Shown piece by piece: positions 10,905 through 24,800 of a stretch of DNA of 64,000 nucleotides. The notes under the pieces are model-generated. The model saw nothing but the letters and a program-made list of their open reading frames with translations, was not told the DNA's origin and made no database searches. This stretch comes from Cinclus cinclus. Taxonomy: Eukaryota > Chordata > Aves > Passeriformes > Cinclidae. Position 1 is the first letter of the stretch, and every line of letters starts with the position of its first letter. The stretch is taken from positions 21,756,204 through 21,820,203 of the forward strand of contig NC_085055.1 of assembly GCF_963662255.1 (NCBI RefSeq), in the 5' to 3' direction. Both the position numbers and the translations under genes were made by a program.

Positions 10905-12725
10905 AGGAGAAAATATAGTCACTTTATTTTCAGTATACAGACTAAATCCCACCATAAAATCAAGATAATGAGCAAGCACACATGAATAAAATACTCAGCA
11001 CTTAAGCAAACCCCACTTTTGCCATCTCTGTGTTTCTGCAGCGGCTCTTGCAGCTCTCCAGGGTTGTTCCCAAAGGTGGCTGCAGTACTCCCAGGAGCAA
11101 TCCTCCCTCTATTCCCTAAAACACTCCCAGTTTTGCATAAAGTGCTACATTTTCCTGTATGCCTTGAAATACTAGTTAGGTACAACACTATTTCATCATC
11201 TCTGCTCCCAAGCTATGTCCAGTCCCACTTCCACCCTGACATCAAAGCCACAATTACTTCTACAAGGAGGTAAAATCAGCAGGTTGCAGCAATACAACTC
11301 TTCAGAGGTGCAGAACGATGGCAAAGTGCAATCTGCAGCACAGACAGCAAGACAGAAATGCTGAATAGCTGTACCACACACATGCACACCATCACCTCTG
11401 TAAAGCTTTCTTCATGGTGTGACTCCTTCCTTGTCACACTTTTTCACATTAAAAAAAAAAAACAACAGCCCTTGTCAATTTTAGCCCATTTAAAGCTGCC
11501 AACAAAACTGGATTCCATGTGCTATCAATGGGCATGTTATTGCTTGTAGTAAATTGGAGAAATTTGGACCTACACATGAGATTGACTTGCAAAGCAGAAA
11601 GGCCAGCAGAGGCCCCTCAGCAGTTCTAAGAACTGACCAGCTGGTATTTCCTGCACCCTTCATGCTGGCTACAACACTGCAGACCAAAACACACATCGTT
11701 CATCCTCGAGCACACAGCCCATCTTCTCTGGCTCCTATTTAAAACACAAGAGCATTCAGTGTAGAGTGTCACAGGTAATTTTTTTAAGTCCATCATCCTC
11801 ATCTTGGCTTGATCACCCAAAAATGGGTGAAGGGGCTGTAATGGCAAAGCAGTGCCAAATCCTCTCAACACTCATGTGTCACCAGAGCAAGATGATATTT
11901 TTGCAGTACTATGAACATGCCCAGAAGAGCAAACACATCCTCACTGCATTTTCCAACTGCCAATGACCTACTTCAACCAGGTGAACTTGGACAATCCAAC
12001 CTTTACATCTTGTGCCTCTAACTGAGTATAAAGTTTACAACTGAGTGTCTTCAAGGACTAATAAAGCAGCTCTTGTGATTTCTGCCAAGCTAACACTGAC
12101 TCAAAGGGGGAGTACAAACTCACAGTGTTACATGGGAACACCAGGCCATTCCAGACCCCCAGCCAGTCCTCACAGCTCACTCCCTAAAGTTCCTATTTTT
12201 GCTTACATGCCCTGACTACAGCCCCGCTTCACAACCTCTCCTGCTAACTATACTCTTCAAATCAGATCTGACTGCAACTGCTGCCCTTAACCTAATAAGT
12301 TAACAATGGATAGAGTAATTCCTGCCTACTGCTGCTAGAGATGCAATGCTACCTATAAAAACACAACTAATTCTGCCAGCAGAGGATCCAAACCAGCACT
12401 GCTCTCCAACAGCAGTTGGGTGAGGGGGGGCTGCAGATTGCCAAGTCTCCAGGCTTTCCACACCACAAAGTAAGGTAGTAACAAGCAGCCTCTGAAACAG
12501 CATTGTCTCTGTATTTTTCTCTACCATTAAATCCCTTTTCCACACAACTTAGTGAGTGAACTAGAGGCTTCTCTGGAGCAGTGGAAGAAAAGAGATGGTA
12601 AATAAATAACAAATTGTAAGAACTAGGCCAATGGATTTACAAAGTTTTCCTTTTTGGTACCAGCACTGAGCACTGCTCGTATCCAGGTGGAGAGAAATAC
12701 AAAACACTTCAGTCTCTCTGTGAGC
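10905..12725 (-). other. UBE2G2: UBE2G2 3' untranslated region (proximal form)
   Basis: The 1.8 kb following the UBE2G2 stop codon on the minus strand are AT-rich, free of exons, and end near an AATAAAG signal. A longer form ending near 9.5 kb is possible. The extent is inferred from the signals only. Confidence 0.5.
10923..10928 (-). terminator. Candidate UBE2G2 poly(A) signal
   Basis: The minus strand reads AATAAAG here, followed by a T-rich stretch (TATTTTCTCCTTTTATAG), the usual arrangement of hexamer plus downstream element. A second AATAAA at 9,567-9,562 could serve a longer transcript. Confidence 0.5.
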
Positions 12726-12838
12726 TTAAAGTCCGAGTGACTTCTGCACAATCTGCTTGGCAATTTTGTTAAACTGTTCTCTGTCTTCCCGCCACATCTT
12801 GGAGGCATCTACATTGGCTCCACTTTCATCATTTGGCT
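12726..12838 (-). CDS. UBE2G2: UBE2G2 coding exon 6 (C-terminus, stop)
   Basis: The acceptor TTTTCAG precedes 113 nt encoding residues 129-165, starting [19 protein letters not shown] and ending [10 protein letters not shown] followed by TAA. This is the C-terminal helix region of the E2. Confidence 0.97.
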
Positions 12839-15800
12839 CTGAAAAGAGAAAGACAAAAGTAGGTGGGCAATGGAGCTTCTTGCTTCTTCAGGAATGCCAC
12901 TTCCCCTAGGCTTTGAAACACTTCTCCTTTGAGACTGCAGACACACCACTAAAGCAAATCCAAGGGCAGCTCCTGGATTCCCAAAAGGTTCTGATTTAAC
13001 TGACCACCAGAGAAAGGATATTCACAACAAATTCGAGTTTAGGCAAGAAAGAAGTGGCACAGGAGCAGGACTTTCTTTTGCTTGTGCTTTCAGCAGTGGA
13101 GCCCCACCATGCACATGGCCAACACAATGGGGCACCCCCAGTACTGTCAATACCTTTTAAAGTCACATGTTTCTCCCTGCAGAACGTTTTGGGTTTTTTT
13201 TCTTGTTCTCCAGTTTGTCAAGACACAAAGCCTCTCCAAGCAGGCCACCCAAACAGGCCATCACTTGTTGGAATGGCTTGTTCTATTAAAAACCAACAAA
13301 ACAATCCAAGAAAAACCATAGAATATGCTTTCACTTCTGCAACATCTTTCATCTGATGATTTCAGAACACTTTATGAAGCACATGGAGTGCTGAAGTCCC
13401 AGGGGCTCCCTGTTTTGTATGAAGGTAAGCTGAGACCAAGGATTTACCAGATCTATGGGCAGCACACAGCAGGACACTGTCCTGGGGCTCCAGAAGGCAC
13501 TAACATACTCTGCTCACTTCCCTTGACACACCAGTCCACACCCACCCCCAGTCAGTTCATGGCAGGAGCTCAAGCTCCCATCCTTCTCCACATGATCCAC
13601 CTTAAAAACCAGCAGGTGTGCAGGTCACCCAGTCTGGTAAACTTGGGTTTACAACACCCGCAGAGCCAGGGCTGAGAGTTTTCCAGTACCCTGAAAGAAG
13701 CTGACCACTGGTGTTTTAGCCTAATTTCTCCAAAAGGCATGGGAAAACAGGATGCACAGGCAAGGAACGAGACCAGGTGACTCCCACACTTCCCAATCCA
13801 GGTAAGGCTGCACCACAAACTCTTGGAAACCATGGGAATCCTACAGGCACTATTTGTCTGCACAGCTTCCCAGCTGCAGGTTACTATTCCAAAGCTAAAA
13901 CAGTCCCATACAGGAATCTGTTGCTTGCTCTTTGGTGAGCTTTGCAGCTTCTAAACCCATTTATCCTTCAAAACCAGTTTTAAAGGACATGGGCTCTGCC
14001 CTCTTCAGGAAGTTCAGTGGCTCTGTCCACTGTGTGGAAAATGACCAATCTTTCAGAGTGCTGTACGCAACAGAGCTGATCCACAGCCCTTGTTAGATTT
14101 AGGGAAAACCATTTAAAAGGCTCCACAAAAAGTTTTTCACCCCAGGTCTCTTCTCAAAAAGCCTTCCTCTGAACCAGAGATGGCAGAGTGGGGCACATTC
14201 CCAGGCTAGGAACAACAAAGAGAAACAGAGTGTGCTGGCTTCTGAACCAGAGGCCATGGATTCCATTTTGCTGTAATGGTTAGGTCTGATAACCTGTCAT
14301 CTGCCAAAGCCAAATCCAACACAGGCTGTAATCCACAGCTGTAAAAGTTGAATGGACAGCACAGCAAATACAGAGAGGGTTTTGTCCAGGAGCAAGGAAC
14401 CAGCTGAGCCTCTGGTACCACCTGACCCATCACTACTGTCTCAGTAGTGGAAAGAAAAACATTGCAGTAACCCACAAACATGAACTACTGCTACTTACTG
14501 CATTATTTTCCAACTTTTCTCAGAGCACTGGTTTACTAATAAATAAATAAACACCAGGGCTTTAAGAAGCGTGGTTGCTGCTGAGCAGCTTCCCACGTGC
14601 TTTGCTCAGTGAACAAAGCAAAAAGCAAAAAGCCCACTGAGGAAGGGCTGACAGGACAGCAGTGCTCACCTGCCAGCATGCTCACAACAGACAAGAGGAT
14701 CTTCTCCACGCTCTGCACGGGACTCCACCGCTCCGCGCTGCTCTCGTATCCCATGGGATCATCCCCAGGAGCGTGAAGGATAGAGATGCACACTCTCCCA
14801 TCTGGGTAAACTGCACAAAAAAGCATACAGAGGATTGGTTGTTACTTAGTGGAAATGCTCAGCAGCTCCAGATCAGTCTTGAGCATACATCAGCCTTGAG
14901 ATTTGGCTTTTCTCTGATTAAAACTAAATGCAGGTTTAAATTTTCTCTTTAGGCATGAGGACACAAAATCTGAAAGAAAAAAAAACTAGGAAAAAATCTT
15001 CTTTAAGCAAATCTAACAAATTCCTTCCCCAACAGAAACCTGCTGGGAGCATTTGTGTCATTCAATAATCAGTGACAGGCTCCATGAAAAAAATGAATGA
15101 TGCAGCCTGGTGGAACAAGGCAAGAATTTGCACAGACACAGCTCCAAGCAGGTAACCAGTCCTACTTAGATGGAAATGAATGCACTGAATGCATACTGGA
15201 GCCCTCCACTGGACTCTGACCATGAAAAGGATTACTCAAAGGAGAGAAAAGTGTTATGTCATATATATTATAAATACGAGAAAAAAAGTGTTATGTGAAA
15301 TATATTATGAACAATAGAACTGATTCGTTTTTGAAGATTACTGAGGTGCAATCAGAAGAATTCCCAATACTTTTTTTTGTTTGTTTTTTGCTTAAAGTTC
15401 AGCTGCATTAAAGCACCTGGAAACAAGGAAACCTATGAATTAAGGATCCAGGTTCTTCCCCTCCCACCTTTAGCATAAGCAACGTGTCTGCAGCAGTACA
15501 AGTTATCTTCACAGAGACTGGATTCTACTAACTTGGTCATGAAACCAAACAAAGGTTGAAGAGGCACCACAAAAAAAAAACAAACAAAAAACACTGCTCT
15601 AGCAACATAGCCTAATTCCCCTGCATGGCAGGCTCCTGAGGAATGACAACTTTAGTGCAGTAATTTCAGGGCTTCTATTCCTCAGGGAACTAAACTGGTG
15701 CCATTGTCAGGAAAGCAACACAAAACAAGGTGGGAATGACTGCTGGGAGCAGCTGTGCTCATTTCCAGTTCCTTCCATTCACCCAGCTATGTCTGCCCAA

Positions 15801-18800
15801 GCACATAAGCACTGTGGAGGACTTTTATTCACAGTCCTTCCTGCAGCCCCAGGCTGGGCACTGGAGCTGGTCTAACAGTAGCTGGAAGAGATGAAAACAG
15901 CAGGTGCTGAATCAGCACTTCTTGAAAGTCAGGAACCCACTGGCAGAAGGGATTTCACTGGTGAGGGAGTCTCCTGTTTCTGTGCAGTGCCTCATTTAAA
16001 ACAGCTGGAACACAGCAGCACAGTCAAGACATCAAAGGCTGATTCCAGGAAGATGTATGAATCTTCTCTTCCTCTGTTCAGGTGAGACCTACCCCTGTCC
16101 AGCTGTGGGGCCCCCAAACTAAGGATGTGGAGCTGTTGGAACAAGTCCAAAGGAGGCCACAGAAAGCTGCTCTGGAAACAGGCTGGGAGAGCTGGGAGTG
16201 CTCAGCCTGGAGAAGACTTCAGGGATACTTCAGAGCCCCTTCCAGTGCCTAAAGGGGCTCCAAGAGAGCTGGAGAGGGACTTGGGACAAGGGGCAGTGGC
16301 TGCACAGAGGGCAGGGTTAGATGGGATACTGGGAAGGAATTGCTCCCTCAGAGGGTGGTGGGAACCTCACCCAGTTGCCCAGAGAAGCTGTGGCTACCCC
16401 ATCCCTGGAAGTGTCCAAAGCCAGGCTGGACAGAGCTTGGGAGCAGCCTGGGATAGTGGAAGGTGTCCCTGCCCATGGCAGGGGGTGGAATGAGATGGAT
16501 TTTAATGTCCCTTCCAACAATCCTTCCCAAACCACCTCAGATCCTGTGATCTCCCCACCTTGATGCTCAGCATCAATGCAAGCAATGCCACTGATCACTA
16601 CTCAGTTACTTTTGCCAGAGCATCCAAGAAGGTCATTTTAATTTAAGAGAAGACAGTTCTGCGGCATTTCAATTCCCCCTTCACATAACAAAAACTGCAA
16701 AGATGAGGGGACACACCAGACTTTTAAAACATTTTCCTTGTGACTTCTCACAGGGGGATGAATAAACAGAAAAAGCACAGCCCAGCCACCCCTTTCTGGG
16801 TAGAAGCAGCCCAACAAAACCCCAGCTGAGTCTACTTCAGATTAAGAAGACTCCAAGGCACAGGGTTTTAAAGAGCTGACCATCCAGTGTGCTCCAATTA
16901 TCCCATGGTAGAAACACCCATGTGTAAAGCCACTCTTTAACACAGGAGTCAGGCAATTTGTGCTTCTCCACACCCCACTCCTCCTGGCAGTGCTGCACAC
17001 AACACAGCTGCAAGCAGTGAACCTCAAGTCAAGGCCACAGCTGGAGCTGCAGGGACAAGGATTTGCTCACGGAGACCAGTCCTGGCAAGAAGTTTGGGTA
17101 AATTAGTCCAGCTAGAGCAAGGTGCTGACATGGCTGTACTGCTACCAAGTGCCAAAGTGCCCTGTTGTGGACATCAAAGCTCCAGAGGTAACACCACACT
17201 GCCTTGGGGATGTCCACACAATTCTATGCTATGACATGCAGATGTGCCTTCCACGGGAGAACAGAAAGATATGGATTAAGTGGGTAAGAACCTGATGCTT
17301 CCAGAAGGGAGTAACAGAGAAACTCCAAGAAATTGCAGAAGTCCTCGAATGAAGGGTGAAATAAATTGATTCCCAGATGAGATTATGTGACCTGTGTTTA
17401 CCAAGTGCAGGAATTTCAGCTGAAGAGGAAGCACTAGGCAGGAGAGCAGCATTTGCCTTTTCCTGCTCTTGAGAGTCAGAGACCTGACAGCCTGAGCACA
17501 GAGCCAGCCCACCAAACCTGGGTAGTAATAAACAACCTTTGCACAACCCATGTTGATTCAGCAGATGTCAAAAGCAATGATTTTACACAGAATTCCAAGG
17601 CTGATTCCAGAAAGTAGCAGTCCAGGCTGCCAACACAGGCTTTAAGGTTTTTTTTCATGTCTGAGGCTCAACATTGTTAGCTGTACTCCTTGTTACTGCA
17701 ATTACTCCCACCGAAGAGTCTTCAGATAATAGTGTCACCATCACAGATTCATTTAGGCTGGAAAAGATCTCTAACTCAATCAGCATCACAGAACAAAGGC
17801 CAGCAAAGTCTTAAACACTTGTAAATGTGTCATCTGTATTTCAGAGATCCCCTCAAAAATGCTAAGCCTGTGATTTCATCGGGCAAAACCCATGCTGCCT
17901 AATAAAGCTGCACCCATGAACAACTTTTTAGTCATTAAAATAACACCAAATTACCTAAATACAAGCCATAGAGCAAGACTGAGTCCATGGTGTGTTGGGA
18001 CAATGCTCTCAGGCACATGGTGGGATTCTTGGGGCACCCTGCATAGGGCCAGGGGTTGAACACCATAATCCTGATGGGTCCCTCCAAACTCAGCATATTC
18101 TATAATTCTTTGTTTGTTAAGAACCTGTATTAATTCACTAAGTCTCACATCCTGTACAGAAGATGTAAAAGCATGAGAATTGCTGGAATCCTTGCTGGAT
18201 TGTTTACGAGAAAAAGTTTCATGAGGAATAATGGGAAAAAGAGAAAAGGACCCAAAGACAGAGCAAAACTGCTGGGCAGCTGAATGCTGCTTGTGCACAA
18301 GGTTGGAAAGGGAGAGAACCACCCTGGGGAAGGATGGCAGATCTGCTGCAAAGGTTTTCTAAGTTGCACAAGCAACCCACCCCCCACCCCGTGCATCCTG
18401 CTGTATCAGACTCACTGTTGGGATGGAACATCTCACACGTGAACCTCATCTTCGGAGGGCTCAACGGGTAATCGAGTGGGAAACTCAGGATAGCAGGGAA
18501 AACCCCATACTCAAAACAGGTGTCTTCAGGACCCCTAGGAACAGATAAAAGGTTATTCACCAAAGTTTTAAGCAGCTCTTTCACCCAAATTCTTGTCTAA
18601 TGAGATGTGTGAGGCACGGGTTATATCATCTTCTCCAGGAAACAAAGAGTTAAGGTGCTCTTACCCCACACCTCATAAACTTAAATCCAAATATGAGGCT
18701 TGGGAGGCAAGGGGGGAAATCAAAGCTTGCATGCTAAATTACTAGGAAGGTCACAACACTGTTTAATTAGCAGGGTGTGTCTGGCTATAATTGGAGTATC

Positions 18801-21800
18801 TGGCTCCAAGGCATGTTCCAGGATTTGAGTGTCTGCACGTCAAGCGAAAGCAGAGGCAGGTGTGGGACTCCTGTGCCTTTGAAGATACTGTTATGCTCTA
18901 CAAGACAGAGATGTCAAATGCTGGAGCTCAAAATTAATTTATGAACGCCACAGAGATCCCAACTGCCAGTATCTAGTACAACCACACAAACACTTATCAC
19001 TGTCTTGATGCAGAAAGTACAGCAAAGGTTTGTAAAAATGAAAACACAGCTCAGAGACCATAATTGTCAGCAGAGATGCAGGACAACAATGTGTCTTTGC
19101 AGACTTCAGATAATGAGTTTGCCCTCCCTCGAGTGCAGGTGGATAACAAATGGCTTCATCAGGGTTCTTGTAGAAACATTTCCTTATTGTGTTCAGAATC
19201 TAGTTCAAAGTGCAACTGAGTTGAGAACATAAAGACAACTATTTTACCCTGCCTACATAAAACACTTGTGGAAAGTGAGCAAAAAAACAAGTTTATTAGC
19301 CATGATTTATTCAAACTTGATGAACCATCTGGAAGTTGTAACACAAACATGATTTCCCTTGATTGGAAAGATGACGAAAAACCTTCAGCACTGAAAATTG
19401 TTGCCAAAGAAACTTCATGTATTTAGTAAAAAGCCATTCAAACAAAGGTTCCACTGTCTGGGAAATAAGGGTTAGGAATATATTCATGCCTCCTCCTCCT
19501 CCCAATCCACATTTTCCATGCCAGAAAGAACATTGAAGTTGGAGAGCAGCAAATCCTAAAGCCCTAGAAGACTTACTGTCTCAAACTTTGGGATTCAAAA
19601 GACTTGGCTGGTAGATAAACACAAGAACTATGTGATTTAAACATGAATATTGACACTGGCAGGTAAGGTAAGAGAAATGCACCAACATTCTGCAAGAATG
19701 AAAGCTAAACCATCTCAACCACTTTGTTCCCTTTCTGGCCTTTTCCCTTAATTTAGTCAGGATTCAATTCACATCTGAGAGTAAACTGAACGCATTTTTT
19801 CCTGACCATTTTAATTCCAGATGCATTTTAAAGGCTTATTGTTGAACTTCTGAGAGTATGTACATACAGGCATTGAAAAGCTGGTGGGTGTCTATGTTCT
19901 GTTTTGAGAGCAAACCCACAGCCTTAAGGGCTCTTCTGTCAAATACACTCAACCCAACATACTCCATTTTAGGCCCTGCATTATGTGAGCAAAATGCTTT
20001 TGTTTCAGCCACTCAGCGCTGCCAGGATCAACTTCAAAGAAATTATTAAAGTTAATCCAAGGCAGCATTTGCAACTACAAAACACTCAGCATTTGAACTT
20101 GACAGCATCACTTTTAGCTCACAAAGGACATTGGCAGGGCCAGGGAGGTAAGAGCATGGCAGCTGCTGCAATCACCCCTATGCCCTGCAGTGAATCCAAA
20201 GCTGACAGAAGACAAAGCAGGAAAATGAGAAGCTCTGAACTCCAGGAGCTGGATGCAAGGGGCAGAGAAGAATGGTGGGTATCTTCCAAATAGAAGAGGG
20301 AAGTACTTTGAGAAGGACACTCAATGGGAGTTGTTTCGTTTGGAGAAAAGGCTCCTCTTCTACAGCTCCCTGACAGGAGGGTGCAGCCAGGTGGGAGTCA
20401 GGCTCTGCTCCCAGAGGACAAGAGACAGGTCAAGAGGAAACAGGTTCAAGTTGTAACAGTGGAGGTTTAGGGTTGGATATTGGGAAAAATTTCTTCCCTG
20501 AAGAAAGGGATTGTTCAAGCCTTCAGGTGGTGTTCAGCCTTGGCACAGGGCAGTGGTGGAGCCACCATCCCTGAAAGCATTCAAAAAAACATGTTAATGT
20601 GGCACTTGGGGACATGGTTTAGTGGTGGATGTGTCAGTGCTTCAGTGCTGGGGGACTGGTTGGATTCTGATGGTCTTAGAGGACTTTTCCAACCTTAACG
20701 ATGCTGTGATTCTAATTTTATAATCACAGCTTCACATACATTTGCAAATGGCTTATTTGTAGAAACATGCTGGAAAAACACCAAACCCCACAATCATAAG
20801 ATGCCCAAAAGGGGAATGGAAACAAAAGTCATAAGCCTAATTATAGATTTAATTACCTTTCTAAACAGCTTTGTGATAAGTTGACTTCAATTTCTACTGT
20901 TTATTTTCAAGCAATCTTTAGGCTTATAAAGCTCTTAACCATTGCGTGCTTTTGTGTCTTTTGGGGATAAACTTTAATAGCAACACACATTTGTACATGC
21001 CAACCAAAGAGGGCAAAACTTGGCATTGAAATGTGAAATCCATGAACACAACACAGCCTGAAGGACCTCACGCAGTGCTAGGGAACTGAGCAACATAAGG
21101 CAAACTCTCCTGAAATGATGCTGCAAAGATCTGCCTTTCAACAATACTCCCCACCTCCAGTCTTCAGAAAGGTTTTCACATGGGTGTTTTCAGTTCTGTT
21201 CCCATCACACTCATTTTAGGAATCTAAGATCTGTTCTCTCCTTTATTTTATTATGGTCTTAATATTTATATATTTCCCATTCCTCCAGCATTGCTGCTGC
21301 AGACAAGAACACTGGAGATACAAATTATTATTTCCATTATTTAAAAATGCATTATTTTATCTCCAAGCCAAGCTCTTACATCAATCTATGTAACATTACC
21401 CAGCCTACCTTTGAATTGATAAACGAGAGATGTCTTTTTTCTTTTTTTTCTTAGGTCTCTTTTTTTTTAAGTTATGTGCCATTATATGTGCTCTAGCTTC
21501 ATATAAATTGGGTGAAGGAAAAAAAAAAAGTATTCTGTTCTTTTCACAATTATGTTTCTTACCATTTCCACTTCAATTTGAAGGCAGCTTTACTCCCATT
21601 TTCTCATCTGCACACTTCATTCCCTGAATCTCACACAGCACATTTGAGATTACAAAACACTGGAGGAGATCACCACAGACAAATACAAACAAGTCGTGTA
21701 ACTTTCTTTCCAAAGGTATTGCAAACACTGCTACTAACAGGATTTGTAAAGAGATGAAAGTAACCAAGTGTGTTTGGGGTAAACATGTTTCTATTGTATC

Positions 21801-24800
21801 ACAGCTTCAATATTGAGCAGATCTTAAAATATAACTTTATTATGACACACGCACAATACAGAAACCAAAATTAAAGCAACTCCACCTCTCATTTTACGCT
21901 GACAAAGACCTGAAGCTCAACACTCAGCACTTTAAAGGGCTTTCAAGTCTGCAAGCAGCTCCTCTGTTCTTTAAGGATGTGATGGGAAACTTCAGAAAAG
22001 GTATTTTCTAGGCAATTCAGAAGTACTTCTGAGTGTCCCTCAGGAAACCTCTACTCAGCCACAACACCTCTGCTAGGAGGAAGTACCAATAAGCAGGAAT
22101 TTCCTTCCACGTTCCAAGAAGTGCATTAAACCCTCTGGGATTTCCACATTTCCAAGCAATCACAGCTGTCTGATCTGAAATCTGGCCCACTATGAAGCAG
22201 ATGTGCTGACTATGCCTCTCACAGAAAGCATAAGACCCTGCAGCCAAAATCTCTGGTGTCAGGCAACAAAACAACCTATTTCCATGCTAAGTGTTTATTT
22301 TCAGGGGACTGAGCTACCAGGAAGCACAACCTGCTATCCCAGGAGAAACTGCTGCACATAAGCAGAGGCATTTGCCAACTCTGGCCATCAATGAGCAAAC
22401 AAGTAGTGGTAATCCAAACCTCCACTCACCAAGGTCTAAAATAACTCTTGCCATGCAGCAGGATCACCCACACAGACAGCTTGTGTGGAATAGGGAATTT
22501 GCTACAGCTCGCCGTGCTTTTGTACTGGTTGCACGCCTGAGCCCAAGAGACAGAAATCTTGTTTTTCATCCCTGGACAACACATTCCAAGCAAACCGAGC
22601 TAGGAAAACTCTGCCACCCACGCCAGCTGAGGATCTCACCAGTCAGCATTGGTGGTTGCAGGGAAAACCTGCCCAGATCACTGCCACTGCTTGCTGCCCC
22701 CAGAGTCCTCTGGGACAACCCAGCCCTGGCTGAAGGAAAGGAAATCACCAATTCTTACCAAAAGAATCCTGGAATACAGAGCCAGGATCTACCCTAACAA
22801 CCAGCTACAAGATGGACTCAGTGGTCTGGAGCTTCTTCATCTTTTAATTGTGTAATAACTGCATAAATTGTCAGATGTGAGTGATAAATGTCTTTTCCCC
22901 TCTCCTCTAGCATTTTAGAACTTAACTTTGTAAAATATCACCAGTTATTCCATGTACTCAAAGTCCCCAAAGAAGGTACAGCATGAGCAGGAGAATGAGC
23001 AAGAAAGAAGATAACCTGTAAGATGCTGGGCAAAAATATTTTGTCTCTTCATGGCAAATCTTGCTACCAACAACCACACCCATCACCTGGGGAGTGGAAG
23101 AGAGAACACAGCTTTGTAAAGGAGTCTTGATCACCCCCAAAACACAGCAGGTCAGAGCTATTCACCAACAGAAGAGTGAATCTCTTTCTACACAAAACCA
23201 CTGCATCCAACTCTTGAAAACACCGATTCGTAAGTGTAAAAAACTTCAGAAGAATTTTTACTTAAATTTCAGTACTTTCTCTGATCAAAACCTTTCATTA
23301 TTTCAAGAAAAAAAATCTGAATAGTAAGTAAACTAATTTTAGACATTGATTTTTTTTCTCCTGTCACTGTGTATTTTGCTCCACTCAAAACTTGTCCTGC
23401 ATTTGCAGTTAGGCAATGTTCCAACAGGTATATGTGATCTACAAAGCAACTGTTTGTTTCTTACAGTGTTTGTAAATGTAACATATATCCAAGGGAGCCC
23501 AAATGAGGATTCCTGACAAATCTGTGAACTTTATTATGACACCTGTACAAGAAATTATCATAACAAGTTGTACACATCACCAATGCTGCCTCTGTCACTG
23601 TTTAAAGTCCAAATGTAACTCCCTGTTTGGATCAGAGGAGTTTCCAGCCCAAGACAGGCCAATGCTGATGTCATACAGAATAGCACTTTTTTACATTCTT
23701 GCTCTCCTAGCAGCTCATCACAGCATCTGCTGATTTTACACACCAAACAGTATTAACTCACATGATCAGGGCTTCCCATTCAAAGAAATTCTCTTCATTC
23801 ATGGGACCTATGAAACAGAACAGAACAATGCTCAGTGCTACTTCAACATGAGGTTACAGCTCCAGAGTGCACAACCCCTGCTCAGTTCCTCACCTGCCAC
23901 AATCCCTTCTGGTGGGTTCAGGGTCAGCTCTGCAAAAACAGAAACACAATAAAGATTGAAGTGATTTGCAAGCTCAAGCATTTCAGGGGGTGTTTGAGTG
24001 GCCATGGCTTAGCACAGGGGCCCCACCACCATTGCTTGATGCAAGACAGTGTTCTAGACAAACTTATCTGACACTCTGGGGTTTTTCAGGCTCCCAGAAC
24101 TAGCCTTGAAATCACTGAATTGTTTAGGTTGGGAAAGACCTCTAGGATCATCAAGTCCCCCATCTTCAGAGGCAATAATTTAAACCTGAGAAGGAAGACA
24201 AAAACATTTCACAAAACCTGGGAAATGCTCTTCTCTTGCGCCTCTGTGGTATCTCCTGGATACCATAACAGCCTGAAGTTTGTATTCCTGTAAGCCCTCT
24301 GTACCCATTCAGGCATAATGCACCTCAGTGCAAAACCCAGAACAACATAAAAACAGGAGAAGCAGACACAGGAGAGATTTGACAAGCAGCTCTGTTCCCT
24401 AAATTCAATTCAACTCCTCCTGCACGGCCTGGAAAATCTGAGTTTAAAAAAAGAAGCAGCAATAAAACAGCCATAGCTGCTTTGGATCCATCAATCCTCA
24501 CTTTCTCCAGGGAACTGATACAATTCCAAATTCATTAATCAATCTTCAGCATCAGCCCCCTACTTCAAGATGTTGAAGGCCAGTACACCATGTGCTGATA
24601 AAATAACAACCAGATTTCAACAACTAACAAAATAACAACTAGTTTCTGATGTTCTGCAGGGAGGCAGCAGCAGCTGAGGCACAGTTCAGCCACAAACAGG
24701 CAACCAATGGGCCAGCAGTCCTGGGAGCTCAACCAGCCCCAAGGCTTCCAGTGAGCCATGGGGCAAGCTGCTGGAGCTGGTGGCAGGAGGTGACACTCAC